DNA of 64,000 bases. Source: an uncultured Prevotellaceae bacterium (GTDB lineage: Bacteria; Bacteroidota; Bacteroidia; Bacteroidales; Muribaculaceae). The position numbers were made by a program, and so were the translations under genes. Below are positions 15,953 to 24,627 of the stretch, piece after piece (position 1 is the stretch's first letter; every line of letters starts with the position of its first letter). Location: NCBI GenBank assembly GCA_937898675.1, contig CALEJB010000033.1, positions 1-64,000 of the forward strand. Direction: 5' to 3'. The notes under the pieces were generated by a model. That model searched no databases. It saw nothing but the letters and a program-made list of their open reading frames with translations, and was not told where the DNA came from.

Positions 15953-15969
15953 CTTCTAACTAAAAAAAA
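15941..15969 (+). repeat. Heptanucleotide stop element, copy 3 (shared stops)
   Basis: CTAACCC-CTAACTT-CTAACTA followed by seven more A. Its TAA at 15950-15952 ends lipoprotein B on the plus strand and its TAG (complement of 15949-15951) ends mutY on the minus strand. Confidence 0.85.
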
Positions 15970-16959
15970 GAGTTTCTCCACCAAGCGGGGGACGGCGTAA
16001 TTTGAGATATCCTGCTCTGCCACCCAGACGTACTCTGGCGGCAGGGCAGGTTGCTTTTGGGGGCTGGCGAGATAGAAATCGGCAAGTATCACACGGTGGG
16101 TAAGCACGTGTTTCACGCCGCGCGCCAGCGGCGTGAGCGGGCAGCCCAGGTCGGGCAATACAGCATCAGCGCCCTCGACGAGCAGCGGTTCCCACAGTCC
16201 CTGCCAGATGTCGCCCGCCGGGCGGCGGTGCAGGGCAATGCGCCCCTCGTGGCGCACACAGATGTAGGCCATGCGGCGCTGTAGCACCTTGAGTTTCTTT
16301 TCCTTGACGGGCAAGTCACCCACGCGCCCGGTGCGCAGGGCGACGCAGGTTTCGGCAAACGGGCAGTCGGCGCATCGCGGCGCGCGCGGCGTGCACCATG
16401 TGGCCCCGAAGTCCATCATCGCCTGGTTGAATGCCGAGGGCCGGTCGGCAGGCAGCAGTTGGGCGGCCAGAGCGGCAAACTCGCGCTTGCCGCTGGTGGT
16501 GTTGATGGGAGTGACTATGCCGTAATGACGCGACAGCACGCGGTAGAAATTGCCGTCAACCGCAGCGGCGGGCAGCCCGAAAGCCATCGACCCCACGGCG
16601 GCGGCGATATACTCCCCTACGCCTTTCAGGGCGCGCAGGCCCTCGATGGTGTCGGGGAAACGTCCCAGTGCCACAATCTGCCCCGCGGCCGCGTGCATGT
16701 TGCGGGCTCGGCTGTAGTAGCCCAGTCCCTGCCACACACGCAGCACCTCGTCCTCGCTGGCGGCGGCGAGTGACTCGACGGTCGGGAAACGCTCCATGAA
16801 GCGCAGCCAGTAGGCTGTGCCCTGGTCGATGCGCGTCTGCTGCAGGATGACTTCGCTCACCCAGATGCCGTAAGGGTCGCTGATGCCGCGCCACGGCAGC
16901 TCACGGCCATGGACCGCAAACCACCGCAGGAGCGTTGATGTGAAGGGGCTGGCGGCCAT
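15949..16959 (-). CDS. mutY: Adenine DNA glycosylase
   Basis: The protein has 336 residues. It has the catalytic Glu in 'WVSEVILQQTR' (residue 36), the helix-hairpin-helix 'ALKGVGEYIAAA', the catalytic Asp 135 in 'AAAVDGNFYRVLSR', and the 4Fe-4S cluster cysteines 189, 196, 199 and 205 (C-x6-C-x2-C-x5-C). A C-terminal NUDIX-like domain recognises 8-oxoguanine ('RRMAYICVRHEGRIALHRR'). It removes adenine mispaired with 8-oxoG. The start directly abuts the stop of the upstream membrane-protein gene. The last residues LVRS and the TAG stop are encoded by the heptanucleotide element, so this C-terminus is not ancestral. Confidence 0.96.
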   Translation of the reverse strand: MAASPFTSTLLRWFAVHGRELPWRGISDPYGIWVSEVILQQTRIDQGTAYWLRFMERFPTVESLAAASEDEVLRVWQGLGYYSRARNMHAAAGQIVALGRFPDTIEGLRALKGVGEYIAAAVGSMAFGLPAAAVDGNFYRVLSRHYGIVTPINTTSGKREFAALAAQLLPADRPSAFNQAMMDFGATWCTPRAPRCADCPFAETCVALRTGRVGDLPVKEKKLKVLQRRMAYICVRHEGRIALHRRPAGDIWQGLWEPLLVEGADAVLPDLGCPLTPLARGVKHVLTHRVILADFYLASPQKQPALPPEYVWVAEQDISNYAVPRLVEKLFFLVRS

Positions 16960-17268
16960 CTACTTCATGAAAGCCAGCATCAGCACCCAGCACAGCGCGA
17001 GCAGGGCAAACAGCGACGAGAGCATATAGAGCTGGCGGCGGATGAACCGTCGCTCGGGACGCTGGAAACTGCCGTGGGCAAACAGGAATGCCGCCATGAA
17101 CAGGAAATAGTCGTCCATGCGCCCGAGCATGAGCCCGCGGCTGTCAAAGTCACCGGGCCACACGAGGTAGGCAATGGCGCCCAGCACCAGCGCCACGCCA
17201 ATGACGCGGCACGCCTTCAAGGCGGCGGTCACGACGGCCGGTTCACGTTTTTTATTGGTCTGTTGCAT
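16960..17268 (-). CDS. Small inner-membrane protein
   Basis: The protein has 102 residues with three predicted membrane segments: about 22-38 (VIGVALVLGAIAYLVW), 52-66 (DDYFLFMAAFLFAHG) and 80-100 (LYMLSSLFALLALCWVLML), and a positively charged 'QRPERRFIRRQ' loop before the last one. No family was recognised. Its stop codon is immediately followed by the mutY ATG, and its own ATG is preceded by a heptanucleotide element. Function unknown; co-transcription with mutY gives no clear clue. Confidence 0.75.
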   Translation of the reverse strand: MQQTNKKREPAVVTAALKACRVIGVALVLGAIAYLVWPGDFDSRGLMLGRMDDYFLFMAAFLFAHGSFQRPERRFIRRQLYMLSSLFALLALCWVLMLAFMK

Positions 17269-17290
17269 TTTAGTTAGGAGTTAGGAGTGG
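17269..17290 (-). repeat. Heptanucleotide stop element, copy 4
   Basis: On the minus strand CTCCTAA-CTCCTAA-CTAAA leads straight into the ATG of the 102-residue membrane protein. Confidence 0.85.
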
Positions 17291-17322
17291 GCATCCGCGC
17301 GAGCGGCACGGGGCAACATCCA

Positions 17323-17961
17323 TCAATATCCCCAATCCTCGCCGACCAAGATGACGATGTGGCGGCGGGCGGGGAAACTGTTGCGTGTAAAGTGGATGTA
17401 GTTGCAGATGCACGAGGGCAAGGTGCAGTTGTGGCACACGCCGTCGATGCGGCACGGGGTGTCACAACCCAGGCGCGCGGTGTTGATGGGCGCGGCGGTG
17501 TTGCGGGCGCGTGCCAGCGCGGCATCAACATCGGCACACACCTTGTTCATCCCGATGACATGAATCACATGCTCGGGGCCCCAGGTGATGGCGGCGACAC
17601 GGTTGCCGCGGCCGTCGATGTTGACGATGACGCCGTCGTGGGTGATGGCGTTGGCGCTGGTGAGAAAGTAGTCCGCGGCCATGGCGTCGAGATAGCACTG
17701 GCGCTTTTGCTCGGGTGTCTCGGCCTTGTCGCGGTCGATGATGCGATAATCGCCGCACTCGATGAGGGCTTGGGCCATGCCGCCGTCGCGCAGGGTCTGC
17801 GAGCCGCCCCACGTAGCACTGCTGCCAGCGGGCATGATTGCGCGCACGGCGTCGATGGCATCGGCCATGGTGGCGCAGTAGCGGGCGTCAAAGTTGCGGC
17901 GTTGCAGGTGCTTGATGATGCCCTGGGCCAGCGATTGGTTGCGAATTTGGGTTGGAGTCAT
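17323..17961 (-). CDS. LUD domain protein (lactate utilization protein family)
   Basis: The protein has 212 residues. The LUD/DUF162 fold is seen in 'WGGSQTLRDGGMAQALIECG', 'ADYFLTSANAITHDGVIVNI' and 'GRGNRVAAITWGPEHVIHVI'. The C-terminus has a cysteine-rich stretch, 'CDTPCRIDGVCHNC' plus 'LPSCIC', which could bind metal or an iron-sulfur cluster and is typical of the stand-alone members rather than LutC. Substrate unknown; LutABC partners are not adjacent. It lies between DedA and the small membrane protein, with heptanucleotide elements in both gaps. Confidence 0.9.
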   Translation of the reverse strand: MTPTQIRNQSLAQGIIKHLQRRNFDARYCATMADAIDAVRAIMPAGSSATWGGSQTLRDGGMAQALIECGDYRIIDRDKAETPEQKRQCYLDAMAADYFLTSANAITHDGVIVNIDGRGNRVAAITWGPEHVIHVIGMNKVCADVDAALARARNTAAPINTARLGCDTPCRIDGVCHNCTLPSCICNYIHFTRNSFPARRHIVILVGEDWGY

Positions 17962-17984
17962 TTTTAGTTAGGAGTTAGGAGTTA
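17962..17984 (-). repeat. Heptanucleotide stop element, copy 5
   Basis: On the minus strand two CTCCTAA units then CTAAAA lead into the ATG of the LUD gene. Confidence 0.85.
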
Positions 17985-18019
17985 CAGGTTGATATCATAT
18001 TGGTTTGAAGATAATTGCA

Positions 18020-18490
18020 TCAATAAAACAGACTGGTAATCCACAGGGTGCCCCAGATGACAGCGGCATAGCGCAGCACCTTGCCCACGGCCATTGTGAA
18101 CAGCACGAGCCACACATTGGTGCGCACATATCCCAGCGCCACGCTGATAGCCGTGCCCAGCATGGGCACCCAAGCCAGAAAACCCAGCCAGGCGCCTCGC
18201 TTCTCCATGTACTTGAGCGTGCGGTCGAGTTTCTCCTTGGAGACCTTGGCATAGCGTTCAATCCACTCGATTTTGCCCAGGTGCCCCAGCCAGTAGCACG
18301 TCATGCCGCCGCACACATTGCCCAAGGTGGCAGCGAGCAGGCAGACTAACTTGTCCATGTGCAACGGCCCGACGCAGGCAATGACCAGCGCCTCGCTGCT
18401 GAAGGGGAAGACGCTCCCCGCCACAAACGAGCCCAGGAACAGCCCGATGTAACCCCATTGGGCAAAAAATTGGGTGAATGCGTCGAGCAT
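18020..18490 (-). CDS. DedA/VTT family membrane protein (YqaA-like)
   Basis: The protein has 156 residues. VTT-domain features are 'FLGSFVAGSVFPFSSEALVI', a Gly-rich re-entrant segment 'ATLGNVCGGMTCYWLG', and 'FLAWVPMLGTAISVALGYVR' near the C-terminus. DedA proteins act as flippases or scramblases of undecaprenyl phosphate or phospholipid in the inner membrane; the YqaA subgroup is shorter and less studied. It follows the esterase gene after 53 nt, most of it a heptanucleotide element. Confidence 0.9.
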   Translation of the reverse strand: MLDAFTQFFAQWGYIGLFLGSFVAGSVFPFSSEALVIACVGPLHMDKLVCLLAATLGNVCGGMTCYWLGHLGKIEWIERYAKVSKEKLDRTLKYMEKRGAWLGFLAWVPMLGTAISVALGYVRTNVWLVLFTMAVGKVLRYAAVIWGTLWITSLFY

Positions 18491-18523
18491 TTTTTAGTGA
18501 GGAGTGAGGGGTGAGGAGTGAGG
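18491..18523 (-). repeat. Heptanucleotide element, copy 6 (CTCACTC type)
   Basis: On the minus strand four units CCTCACT/CCTCACC end in CTAAAAA and the DedA ATG. This subtype carries TGA on the opposite strand in place of TAA/TAG on both. Confidence 0.85.
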
Positions 18524-18543
18524 CAACATCGCAATCACTGCCA

Positions 18544-19680
18544 TTACTTAAACAACATGGGGACAAAGATGGCGAGGTAATGCCGCCAGTTGCGCCACGA
18601 GTGTCCGCCATCGGACTCATGGTAGGTGTACTTTAGCCGGTTGCTGTCCATCATCTCGCGCAGCATGACATTATCCTTGTAGAGGAAATCGTTCTCGCCG
18701 ATGGCAATCCAGAACAGGCGCGGATGCAGTTTGGACTGCGCCTCCAACTTGCCCTGCAGGTCATCATAGATGGGAGACTTGCCATTATCCCTGCGCTCAA
18801 CGACCGCCGACATCAGTCCGATGTAGCCAAAGTCGTCGGGCTGGTTAAGGCTGATGTACAACGAGTTGTATCCGCCCATCGACAAACCCGCGATGGCGCG
18901 GTTGCGCTTGGTGTCGCGCGTGCGGTAGTGGCTGTCAACCCACTTGACAATGTCGTTGAAACTTCTCTCAAACTCGCCGTCCATCTTGTGCTCAAACTGG
19001 TCGGTCGAGGTGACGAGGCCGGCAGCGGTCTCGCCCGGTGCGGCATCCTCATCCACATTGCCATTGGGCATGACCACAATCATCGGGGTTGCCTTGCCGC
19101 TGGCGATGAGGTTGTCCAGCACTTGGGCGGCGCGGCCCAGCACGAGCCAGGCGGTCTCGTCGCCGCCCGAGCCGTGCAGCAGGTAGAGCACGGGATAGCG
19201 GGTGTGGCCCTCCTCGTAGTGCGGCGGGGTATATACCGCCATGCGGCGCTTGGCCTTGAGCGTGGGCGAGTCATACCACACCATGTTCACGCTGCCATGA
19301 GGTACATCGTGCACCGCCGTGGGCAGGTCGCCCTGGGGGTCCACGATGAGCATATTCTTGACATCACCCTCGTCGCGCATCAGGTGCAGGTTGAGCGGGT
19401 CGATGGTCTTTACTCCGTCAACGATGAAATTGTAGCGGTACACGTCGGGCTGGAGGCCGGGAATAACGATATGCCACACGCCGTCGTTGCCGCGCTGCAT
19501 GAGCGTGTCGAGCTGGCTCTCAATTTTCAGGCGCACCGTGTCGGCCCTGGGAGCATGGATAACAAAGGTCACATCGCCGTTGCTATTGACCTCGGGCTTG
19601 ATTGGCCTCTCGTGGTTTTGAGCGCCTGCCGTGAGCGTCATCGCACACAGGGCACAGGCAAGAATAAGCATCCGTTTCAT
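18544..19680 (-). CDS. Secreted esterase (CE1/feruloyl-esterase type)
   Basis: The protein has 378 residues with a signal peptide (MKRMLILACALCAMTLTAGA). An N-terminal immunoglobulin/CBM48-like domain (about 30-115, 'VTFVIHAPRADTVRLKI' and 'PDVYRYNFIVDGVKTIDP') precedes an alpha/beta-hydrolase of the esterase D family: 'YPVLYLLHGSGGDETAWLV', the nucleophile Ser in 'IAGLSMGGYNS' (about residue 265), and the catalytic His in 'ESDGGHSWRNWRHYL'. This architecture is found in feruloyl and acetyl esterases that strip side groups from plant xylans. It is exported, and has its own promoter and perhaps leads the series down to mutY. Confidence 0.9.
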   Translation of the reverse strand: MKRMLILACALCAMTLTAGAQNHERPIKPEVNSNGDVTFVIHAPRADTVRLKIESQLDTLMQRGNDGVWHIVIPGLQPDVYRYNFIVDGVKTIDPLNLHLMRDEGDVKNMLIVDPQGDLPTAVHDVPHGSVNMVWYDSPTLKAKRRMAVYTPPHYEEGHTRYPVLYLLHGSGGDETAWLVLGRAAQVLDNLIASGKATPMIVVMPNGNVDEDAAPGETAAGLVTSTDQFEHKMDGEFERSFNDIVKWVDSHYRTRDTKRNRAIAGLSMGGYNSLYISLNQPDDFGYIGLMSAVVERRDNGKSPIYDDLQGKLEAQSKLHPRLFWIAIGENDFLYKDNVMLREMMDSNRLKYTYHESDGGHSWRNWRHYLAIFVPMLFK

Positions 19681-19712
19681 ATTGCAGTGTTTTTATCGAG
19701 TCTTGCAGGTCG

Positions 19713-19743
19713 CAAATTTACTGAAAAAAAACGCAAGCGGCAA
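19713..19743 (-). promoter_or_regulatory. Promoter of esterase gene
   Basis: Minus-strand TAAATTTG (complement of 19713-19720) with TTG (complement of 19741-19743) 20 bp upstream. Confidence 0.7.
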
Positions 19744-19792
19744 CAATCGCCGCCCCATTTACATTTTATTCACAGACGAAGTGCCCACAAAC

Positions 19793-19823
19793 TTGCAAAA
19801 ACCCGTCAAAATCACTAAATTTG
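19793..19823 (+). promoter_or_regulatory. Promoter of kdsB
   Basis: TTG (19793-19795), a 20-bp spacer and TAAATTTG (19816-19823), giving a leader of about 26 nt. Confidence 0.75.
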
Positions 19824-19855
19824 CAGTCAAAAACATCATTAAAAGAACATTTCAC

Positions 19856-20623
19856 ATGGACAACAAACTGACATTTATCGGAATTATCCCGGCCCGATAT
19901 GCCTCGACGAGGTTTCCCGGCAAGCCGTTGGCGATGTTGGGCGGCATGACGGTGATTGAGCGCGTTTACCGCCAGGTGAGCCAGGCGCTCGACCACGTGG
20001 CGGTCGCCACCGACGACGACCGCATCATGCAGGCGGTGCAGGCCTTTGGCGGCACAGCGGTGATGACCAGCACAGCCCACCGCAGCGGCACCGACCGTTG
20101 TCAGGAGGCTTATATCAACTGCGGCGGCCACGAGGATGTCATCATCAACATCCAGGGCGACGAACCGTTCATCCAGCCCGACCAGCTGCAAGCCATCATG
20201 GCGTGCTTTGACGACGAGGGCACCGACATCGCCACGCTGGTGCGACCCTTTGACGCTGCGCGGCCCTACAGCGAACTGGAGAATCCCAATTCACCCAAGG
20301 TGGTGGTGGACAGCAAGATGCGCGCCCGCTATTTCTCGCGCTCGGTGATACCCTACCTGCGCTCCCAGGAGCGCGGGCAATGGCCCAGACTACACCAGTA
20401 CTACACCCACGTGGGCATGTATGCCTACCGCGCCGCGGTGCTTGACGCCATCACGCGTCTGCCGCAGTCGCCGCTCGAACTCGCCGAGTCGCTCGAGCAA
20501 CTGCGGTGGCTCGAAAACGGCTACACCGTGACCTGCGGCATCACCAACACCGCCACCATCGGCATCGACACGCCCCAGGATCTGGAGCGCGCCGAGCAAT
20601 ACTTGCAACAGCAGGGCCAATAA
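19856..20623 (+). CDS. kdsB: 3-deoxy-manno-octulosonate cytidylyltransferase
   Basis: The protein has 255 residues, starting MDNKLTFIGIIPARYASTRF with the nucleotide-binding 'RYASTRFPGKPL', then 'VAVATDDDRIM', 'HRSGTDRCQEA', 'NIQGDEPFIQP' and 'HVGMYAYR'. It activates Kdo with CTP to CMP-Kdo for lipid A/LPS inner core. The start at 19856 is chosen because it matches the family length and follows the promoter; the 75 upstream in-frame codons cover the promoter. It is monocistronic or followed after 29 nt by the beta-galactosidase gene. Confidence 0.97.
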   Translation: MDNKLTFIGIIPARYASTRFPGKPLAMLGGMTVIERVYRQVSQALDHVAVATDDDRIMQAVQAFGGTAVMTSTAHRSGTDRCQEAYINCGGHEDVIINIQGDEPFIQPDQLQAIMACFDDEGTDIATLVRPFDAARPYSELENPNSPKVVVDSKMRARYFSRSVIPYLRSQERGQWPRLHQYYTHVGMYAYRAAVLDAITRLPQSPLELAESLEQLRWLENGYTVTCGITNTATIGIDTPQDLERAEQYLQQQGQ

Positions 20624-20652
20624 ACACGTTTTTCAGTCATTCCCAATTATCG

Positions 20653-23600
20653 ATGAAATCTTTGGCAATCATTACCGCCTGTCTGGCGATGGCATTGACC
20701 GCCAACGCCTCACTCCTTACTGCTGACGAAGCATGGATGAACCTGCAAGTCAACGGCGTGAACCGCCTGCCAGTGCACACGTCATTCTTTGCCTATGACG
20801 ATGCCGAGCAGGCGCTATCGGCCCAGCCTGCCCGGTCGGGGCGCTATCTGTCGCTCGACGGCGAGTGGAAATTCAACTGGGTAGAAAATGCCGACCAACG
20901 GCCCGATGACTACTATCGCTTGGATCTTGACGACAGCGGCTGGGCCACGATGCCCGTGCCGGGGATGTGGGAACTCAACGGCTACGGCGACCCCGTTTAC
21001 CTCAACATCGGCTTCCCGTGGAAAGGGCACTGGGAAAATGACCCGCCCCGCGTGCCCGTCAAGGACAACCATGTGGGCAGTTACCGCCGCCACATCACCA
21101 TCCCCGCCGACTGGCAGGGCCGCCAGGTCATCGCCCACTTTGGCAGCGTGACCAGCAACATCAGCCTCTATGTCAACGGCAAGTTCGCCGGCTATGCCGA
21201 GAACAGCAAACTCGCCGCCGAGTTTGACATCACCCCGCTGCTGCACGCGGGCGACAACCTGCTGGCTTTCCAGGTGATGCGCTGGTGCGACGGCACCTAC
21301 AGTGAGGACCAGGACTTTTGGCGCCTAACGGGCGTGGCGCGCGACAGTTATCTGTATTGCCGCGATGCACGCCACCACATTGATGACCTGCAGGTGACCG
21401 CGGGCCTGACCGATGACCTGCGCGACGGCACGCTTGCCGTGAGCCCCAAGGTGACCGGTGAGGGCAAAATCACTTACCGCCTGCTCGACGCCCAGGGCAA
21501 CGAGGTGGCAATGACGCCTGACGGCGCGGGCCGCTGGACCATCATCGGCGCCAACCATTGGACGGCCGAGACCCCATACCTCTACACCCTTGTCGCTACG
21601 CTGCCGCCCACGGCAGGGGCCAAGGGCGAGACCGTCGCCGTGAAGGTGGGCTTTCGCCGAGTGGAAATCAGCGGCGGCCAGTTGCTCGTCAACGGCAAGC
21701 CCGTGCTGATTAAGGGCGTCAACCGCCACGAGATGGACCCCGACGGCGGCTATGTGGTGTCGCGTGAGCGCATGATTCAGGACATCAGGGAGATGAAGCG
21801 CATGAATGTCAACGCCGTGCGCACCTGCCACTACAGCGACGACCCCGTGTGGTATGACCTGTGCGACGAGTATGGCCTGTATGTCATCGCCGAGGCCAAC
21901 ATGGAGGCCCACGGCTTCTACTACGACCCCAACACGGCTCCCACGGCAACGCCCATGTTTGCCCAGACCATCATGGAGCGCAACCAGCAAAATGTGGCGG
22001 TGCAGTTCAACCACCCCAGCGTCATCATCTGGTCGATGGGCAACGAGACCTGCGACGGCCCTAACTTTACCGCCGCGCGCGACTGGATACGCCACACCGA
22101 CCCATCCCGACCCATCCACTGGGAGCGTGCCCAGGGCGGCGACAACAGCGACCTGATGTGCCCGATGTATGCCTCTCCCGAGTGGTGCGAGCGCTATGCC
22201 AGCCGTACCGACGCCGAGAAACCGCTCATCCTGTGCGAGTACAACCACTCGATGGGCAACTCGGGCGGCGGAATGAAGGAATACTGGGACGCGGTGCGCC
22301 GATGCCCCAAGTTCCAGGGCGGATTTGTGTGGGACTTTGCTGACCAGGCACTGCGCGCCACCGACAGCCAAGGGCACTCCTGCTTCTTCTATGGCGGCGA
22401 CTACAACGACTACGACCCCAGTGACTTCAATTTCAACTGCAACGGGCTTGTCAGCCCCGACCGTGTTTGGAACCCCCATGCCTACGAGACCGCCTACTAT
22501 TACCAAAACATCTGGGCGCGCGGCGTGGATGTGCGGCAGGGCGACATCGAGGTGATGAACGAGTTCTTCTTCCGCAACCTCGATGGCGTGTACATGACCT
22601 GGCAACTGCTCATTGACGGCGAGCCGTCGGCTCACGGCGGCAGGGTGGACGACCTGGACATCGCCCCGCAAGGCACGCGCGCCATGCGTCTGCCCATCGC
22701 CGATGCCATTGCCGGCATCAGCCCCGACAGTGAGGTGATGCTCAACATCGACTTTTGCCTCAAGACAGCCGAGCCCCTCATGCAGCCAGGCCAGCGCATC
22801 GCCTATGCCCAACTGGCCGTCAACCAAGGCGCACCACATGCCTCGGCATTGCCTGTCGATAAGGCAAAAGTCGATGTCAAGAAATTGAATAATAACAATT
22901 TAATGGTCACCGCCGGCAATGCCGTCATCGAGTTTGACGGCACCACGGGACTGATGACACGCTACATCGTGGACGGCGCCCCCCTGCTTGCCGAGGGAGG
23001 CACGCTGCGCCCGAACTTTTGGCGCGCGGTCACCGACAACGACATGGGCGCGGGCCTGCAACAGCGCTTCAAGGCATGGCGCGACCCCGTGATGCGCCTC
23101 ACCTCGCTGGTCGTGGACAAGAAAGCGTCGGGCAAGAGCCTCAAGACCGTCGTCGCCACCTATGACATGCCCGAAGTGTCGGGCACGCTCACGCTGACCT
23201 ACCAAATCCACAACGGCGGCGCGATGCGCATCACCCAGGGCATCGCCTTTGCCGATAGCGCCAACGGGTTGCCCGAGATGCTGCGCTATGGCATGGTGAT
23301 GGAATTGCCGCACGCCATGGAGCAGAGCAAATTCTATGGCCGGGGTCCCATTGAGAACTATGCCGACCGACGCTACTCCCAGCGCCTGGGCATCTACTGC
23401 CAAAACGCTGACGAGCAGTTCTATCCCTACATCCGTCCGCAGGAGACGGGCACCAAGGGCGACATACGCTGGTGGCGCCAGACCGATGCGGCGGGCACTG
23501 GCTTTGAGGTAACATCCAACAATCCGTTCTATGCCAGCGCATTGCACTACGACATCGGCACGCTTGACGAGGGCGATACCAAGCATCAGCGCCACCCGTC

Positions 23601-23757
23601 GCAGCTGGCCAAGTCGCGTTACACCATCCTCACCCTCGACAGCGAGCACAGCGGCCTGGGCAACATCGACAGCTGGGGGGCGCGCTGTCTGGAACCTTAC
23701 CGCCTACCCGCTGTGGACCGCACCTGCAGCTTCACCATCACGCCAATCACAAAATAA
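20653..23757 (+). CDS. Periplasmic glycoside hydrolase family 2 beta-galactosidase
   Basis: The protein has 1034 residues with a signal peptide (MKSLAIITACLAMALTANAS), so it acts outside the cytoplasm, unlike LacZ of E. coli. The order of domains is the sugar-binding jelly roll (about 60-220), Ig-like domain, TIM barrel and a C-terminal beta-sandwich (bgal_small_N, about 760-1034). The acid/base Glu is in 'WSMGNETCDG' (about residue 465) and the nucleophile Glu in 'LILCEYNHSMGN' (about 529); 'NRHEMDPDGG' marks the barrel start. It releases terminal beta-galactose. It lies 29 nt downstream of kdsB without a visible promoter. Lineage-specific substrate (milk, mucin or plant glycan) cannot be read from the sequence. 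Confidence 0.95.
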   Translation: MKSLAIITACLAMALTANASLLTADEAWMNLQVNGVNRLPVHTSFFAYDDAEQALSAQPARSGRYLSLDGEWKFNWVENADQRPDDYYRLDLDDSGWATMPVPGMWELNGYGDPVYLNIGFPWKGHWENDPPRVPVKDNHVGSYRRHITIPADWQGRQVIAHFGSVTSNISLYVNGKFAGYAENSKLAAEFDITPLLHAGDNLLAFQVMRWCDGTYSEDQDFWRLTGVARDSYLYCRDARHHIDDLQVTAGLTDDLRDGTLAVSPKVTGEGKITYRLLDAQGNEVAMTPDGAGRWTIIGANHWTAETPYLYTLVATLPPTAGAKGETVAVKVGFRRVEISGGQLLVNGKPVLIKGVNRHEMDPDGGYVVSRERMIQDIREMKRMNVNAVRTCHYSDDPVWYDLCDEYGLYVIAEANMEAHGFYYDPNTAPTATPMFAQTIMERNQQNVAVQFNHPSVIIWSMGNETCDGPNFTAARDWIRHTDPSRPIHWERAQGGDNSDLMCPMYASPEWCERYASRTDAEKPLILCEYNHSMGNSGGGMKEYWDAVRRCPKFQGGFVWDFADQALRATDSQGHSCFFYGGDYNDYDPSDFNFNCNGLVSPDRVWNPHAYETAYYYQNIWARGVDVRQGDIEVMNEFFFRNLDGVYMTWQLLIDGEPSAHGGRVDDLDIAPQGTRAMRLPIADAIAGISPDSEVMLNIDFCLKTAEPLMQPGQRIAYAQLAVNQGAPHASALPVDKAKVDVKKLNNNNLMVTAGNAVIEFDGTTGLMTRYIVDGAPLLAEGGTLRPNFWRAVTDNDMGAGLQQRFKAWRDPVMRLTSLVVDKKASGKSLKTVVATYDMPEVSGTLTLTYQIHNGGAMRITQGIAFADSANGLPEMLRYGMVMELPHAMEQSKFYGRGPIENYADRRYSQRLGIYCQNADEQFYPYIRPQETGTKGDIRWWRQTDAAGTGFEVTSNNPFYASALHYDIGTLDEGDTKHQRHPSQLAKSRYTILTLDSEHSGLGNIDSWGARCLEPYRLPAVDRTCSFTITPITK

Positions 23758-23792
23758 CGGGAGCAAATATTAGGTCATATTCAAAAAATGAC

Positions 23793-23800
23793 TACTTTTG
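23793..23800 (+). promoter_or_regulatory. -7 box deciding the start of the PASTA gene
   Basis: TACTTTTG places the transcription start near 23807, downstream of the in-frame TTG at 23798, so translation probably starts at the GTG at 23831. Confidence 0.55.
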
Positions 23801-23830
23801 CAAATTATAACAAACAATACAACAACGACT

Positions 23831-24625
23831 GTGAGCAACAACAATAACAATAATAGCGGTTTTGACAGTTTCAGGAGCCGCCACCCGTTTTTGGTAAGCA
23901 TCCCATTGATGATTCTTGCGCTTATCGCGCTGGGATACATCGCGCTGCTGTTTATTGATGTATTCACCTCCCACGGGCAGCAAGTGCAGGTGCCTGATGT
24001 GCGCAACATGCCGCTTGAAAAGGCCATCCAAATTCTGGACAATGCCGGTCTGAACTGGGAAATCAGCGACTCCACGACATTCTACGAGCAATACAAGCCG
24101 GGGCAGGTCATCGACCAGGACCCCAAGCCCAAGTCCTATATCAAGAAAATCCGTACAATCTACCTGAATGTCAACGCAATGCATGCCCCATTCGTGGCAT
24201 TGCCCAAGCTCAAGGACCTGCCTGGACGACAAGGTGTTGCGTCACTCAAGGCCATGGGCTACAAGCACATTGAAGTGGACAGTGTGCCCAGCGAAATGGA
24301 TGGCCTGATTTTGAATGTCACCGTCAACGGGCGCAATGTGGCACCCGGCACCAAGGTCAGCGTGAACAGCGTGATCAAAGTGACCGTGGGCGACGGTTCC
24401 ATCAAGGACCTCAATCCCGAACAGATTCTTGACGAAGCCGCAATGGACTCTATCGACGAGGCCAACTTCAAGGACGAACAGCTGAACTACGAACAAGCGA
24501 TGGAAGAACGCGCTGCCCGCGCCGAGCAGGAACGCAAGGAACAGGCCGCCCAAGAACGCCGTGACCGCGAGAAAGCCGCCAAAGAGCAACCCAATAACAA
24601 CAAGGACAAGAACAAGAAGCCGTGA
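23831..24625 (+). CDS. PASTA-domain membrane protein
   Basis: The protein has 264 residues from the GTG at 23831 (MSNNNNNNSGFDSF). One transmembrane helix (about 22-42, LVSIPLMILALIALGYIALL) is followed by PASTA domains beginning 'VQVPDVRNMPLEKAIQILDN' and a second unit around 'FVALPKLKDLPGRQGVASLK', with a third partial 'LILNVTVNGRNVAPGTKV'. The C-terminus is a charged, Gln/Glu/Arg-rich coiled coil ending in Asn/Lys repeats. PASTA domains bind peptidoglycan fragments; here there is no attached kinase. The stop overlaps the possible GTG start of the pseudouridine synthase gene, a pairing seen across Bacteroidales. Confidence 0.88.
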   Translation: MSNNNNNNSGFDSFRSRHPFLVSIPLMILALIALGYIALLFIDVFTSHGQQVQVPDVRNMPLEKAIQILDNAGLNWEISDSTTFYEQYKPGQVIDQDPKPKSYIKKIRTIYLNVNAMHAPFVALPKLKDLPGRQGVASLKAMGYKHIEVDSVPSEMDGLILNVTVNGRNVAPGTKVSVNSVIKVTVGDGSIKDLNPEQILDEAAMDSIDEANFKDEQLNYEQAMEERAARAEQERKEQAAQERRDREKAAKEQPNNNKDKNKKP

Positions 24626-24627
24626 CG

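Noticed and set aside
21325..22839. A 504-codon frame opposite the beta-galactosidase
   Set aside because: Composition is His/Val/Gly-rich with no domain; the GH2 frame carries all catalytic motifs.
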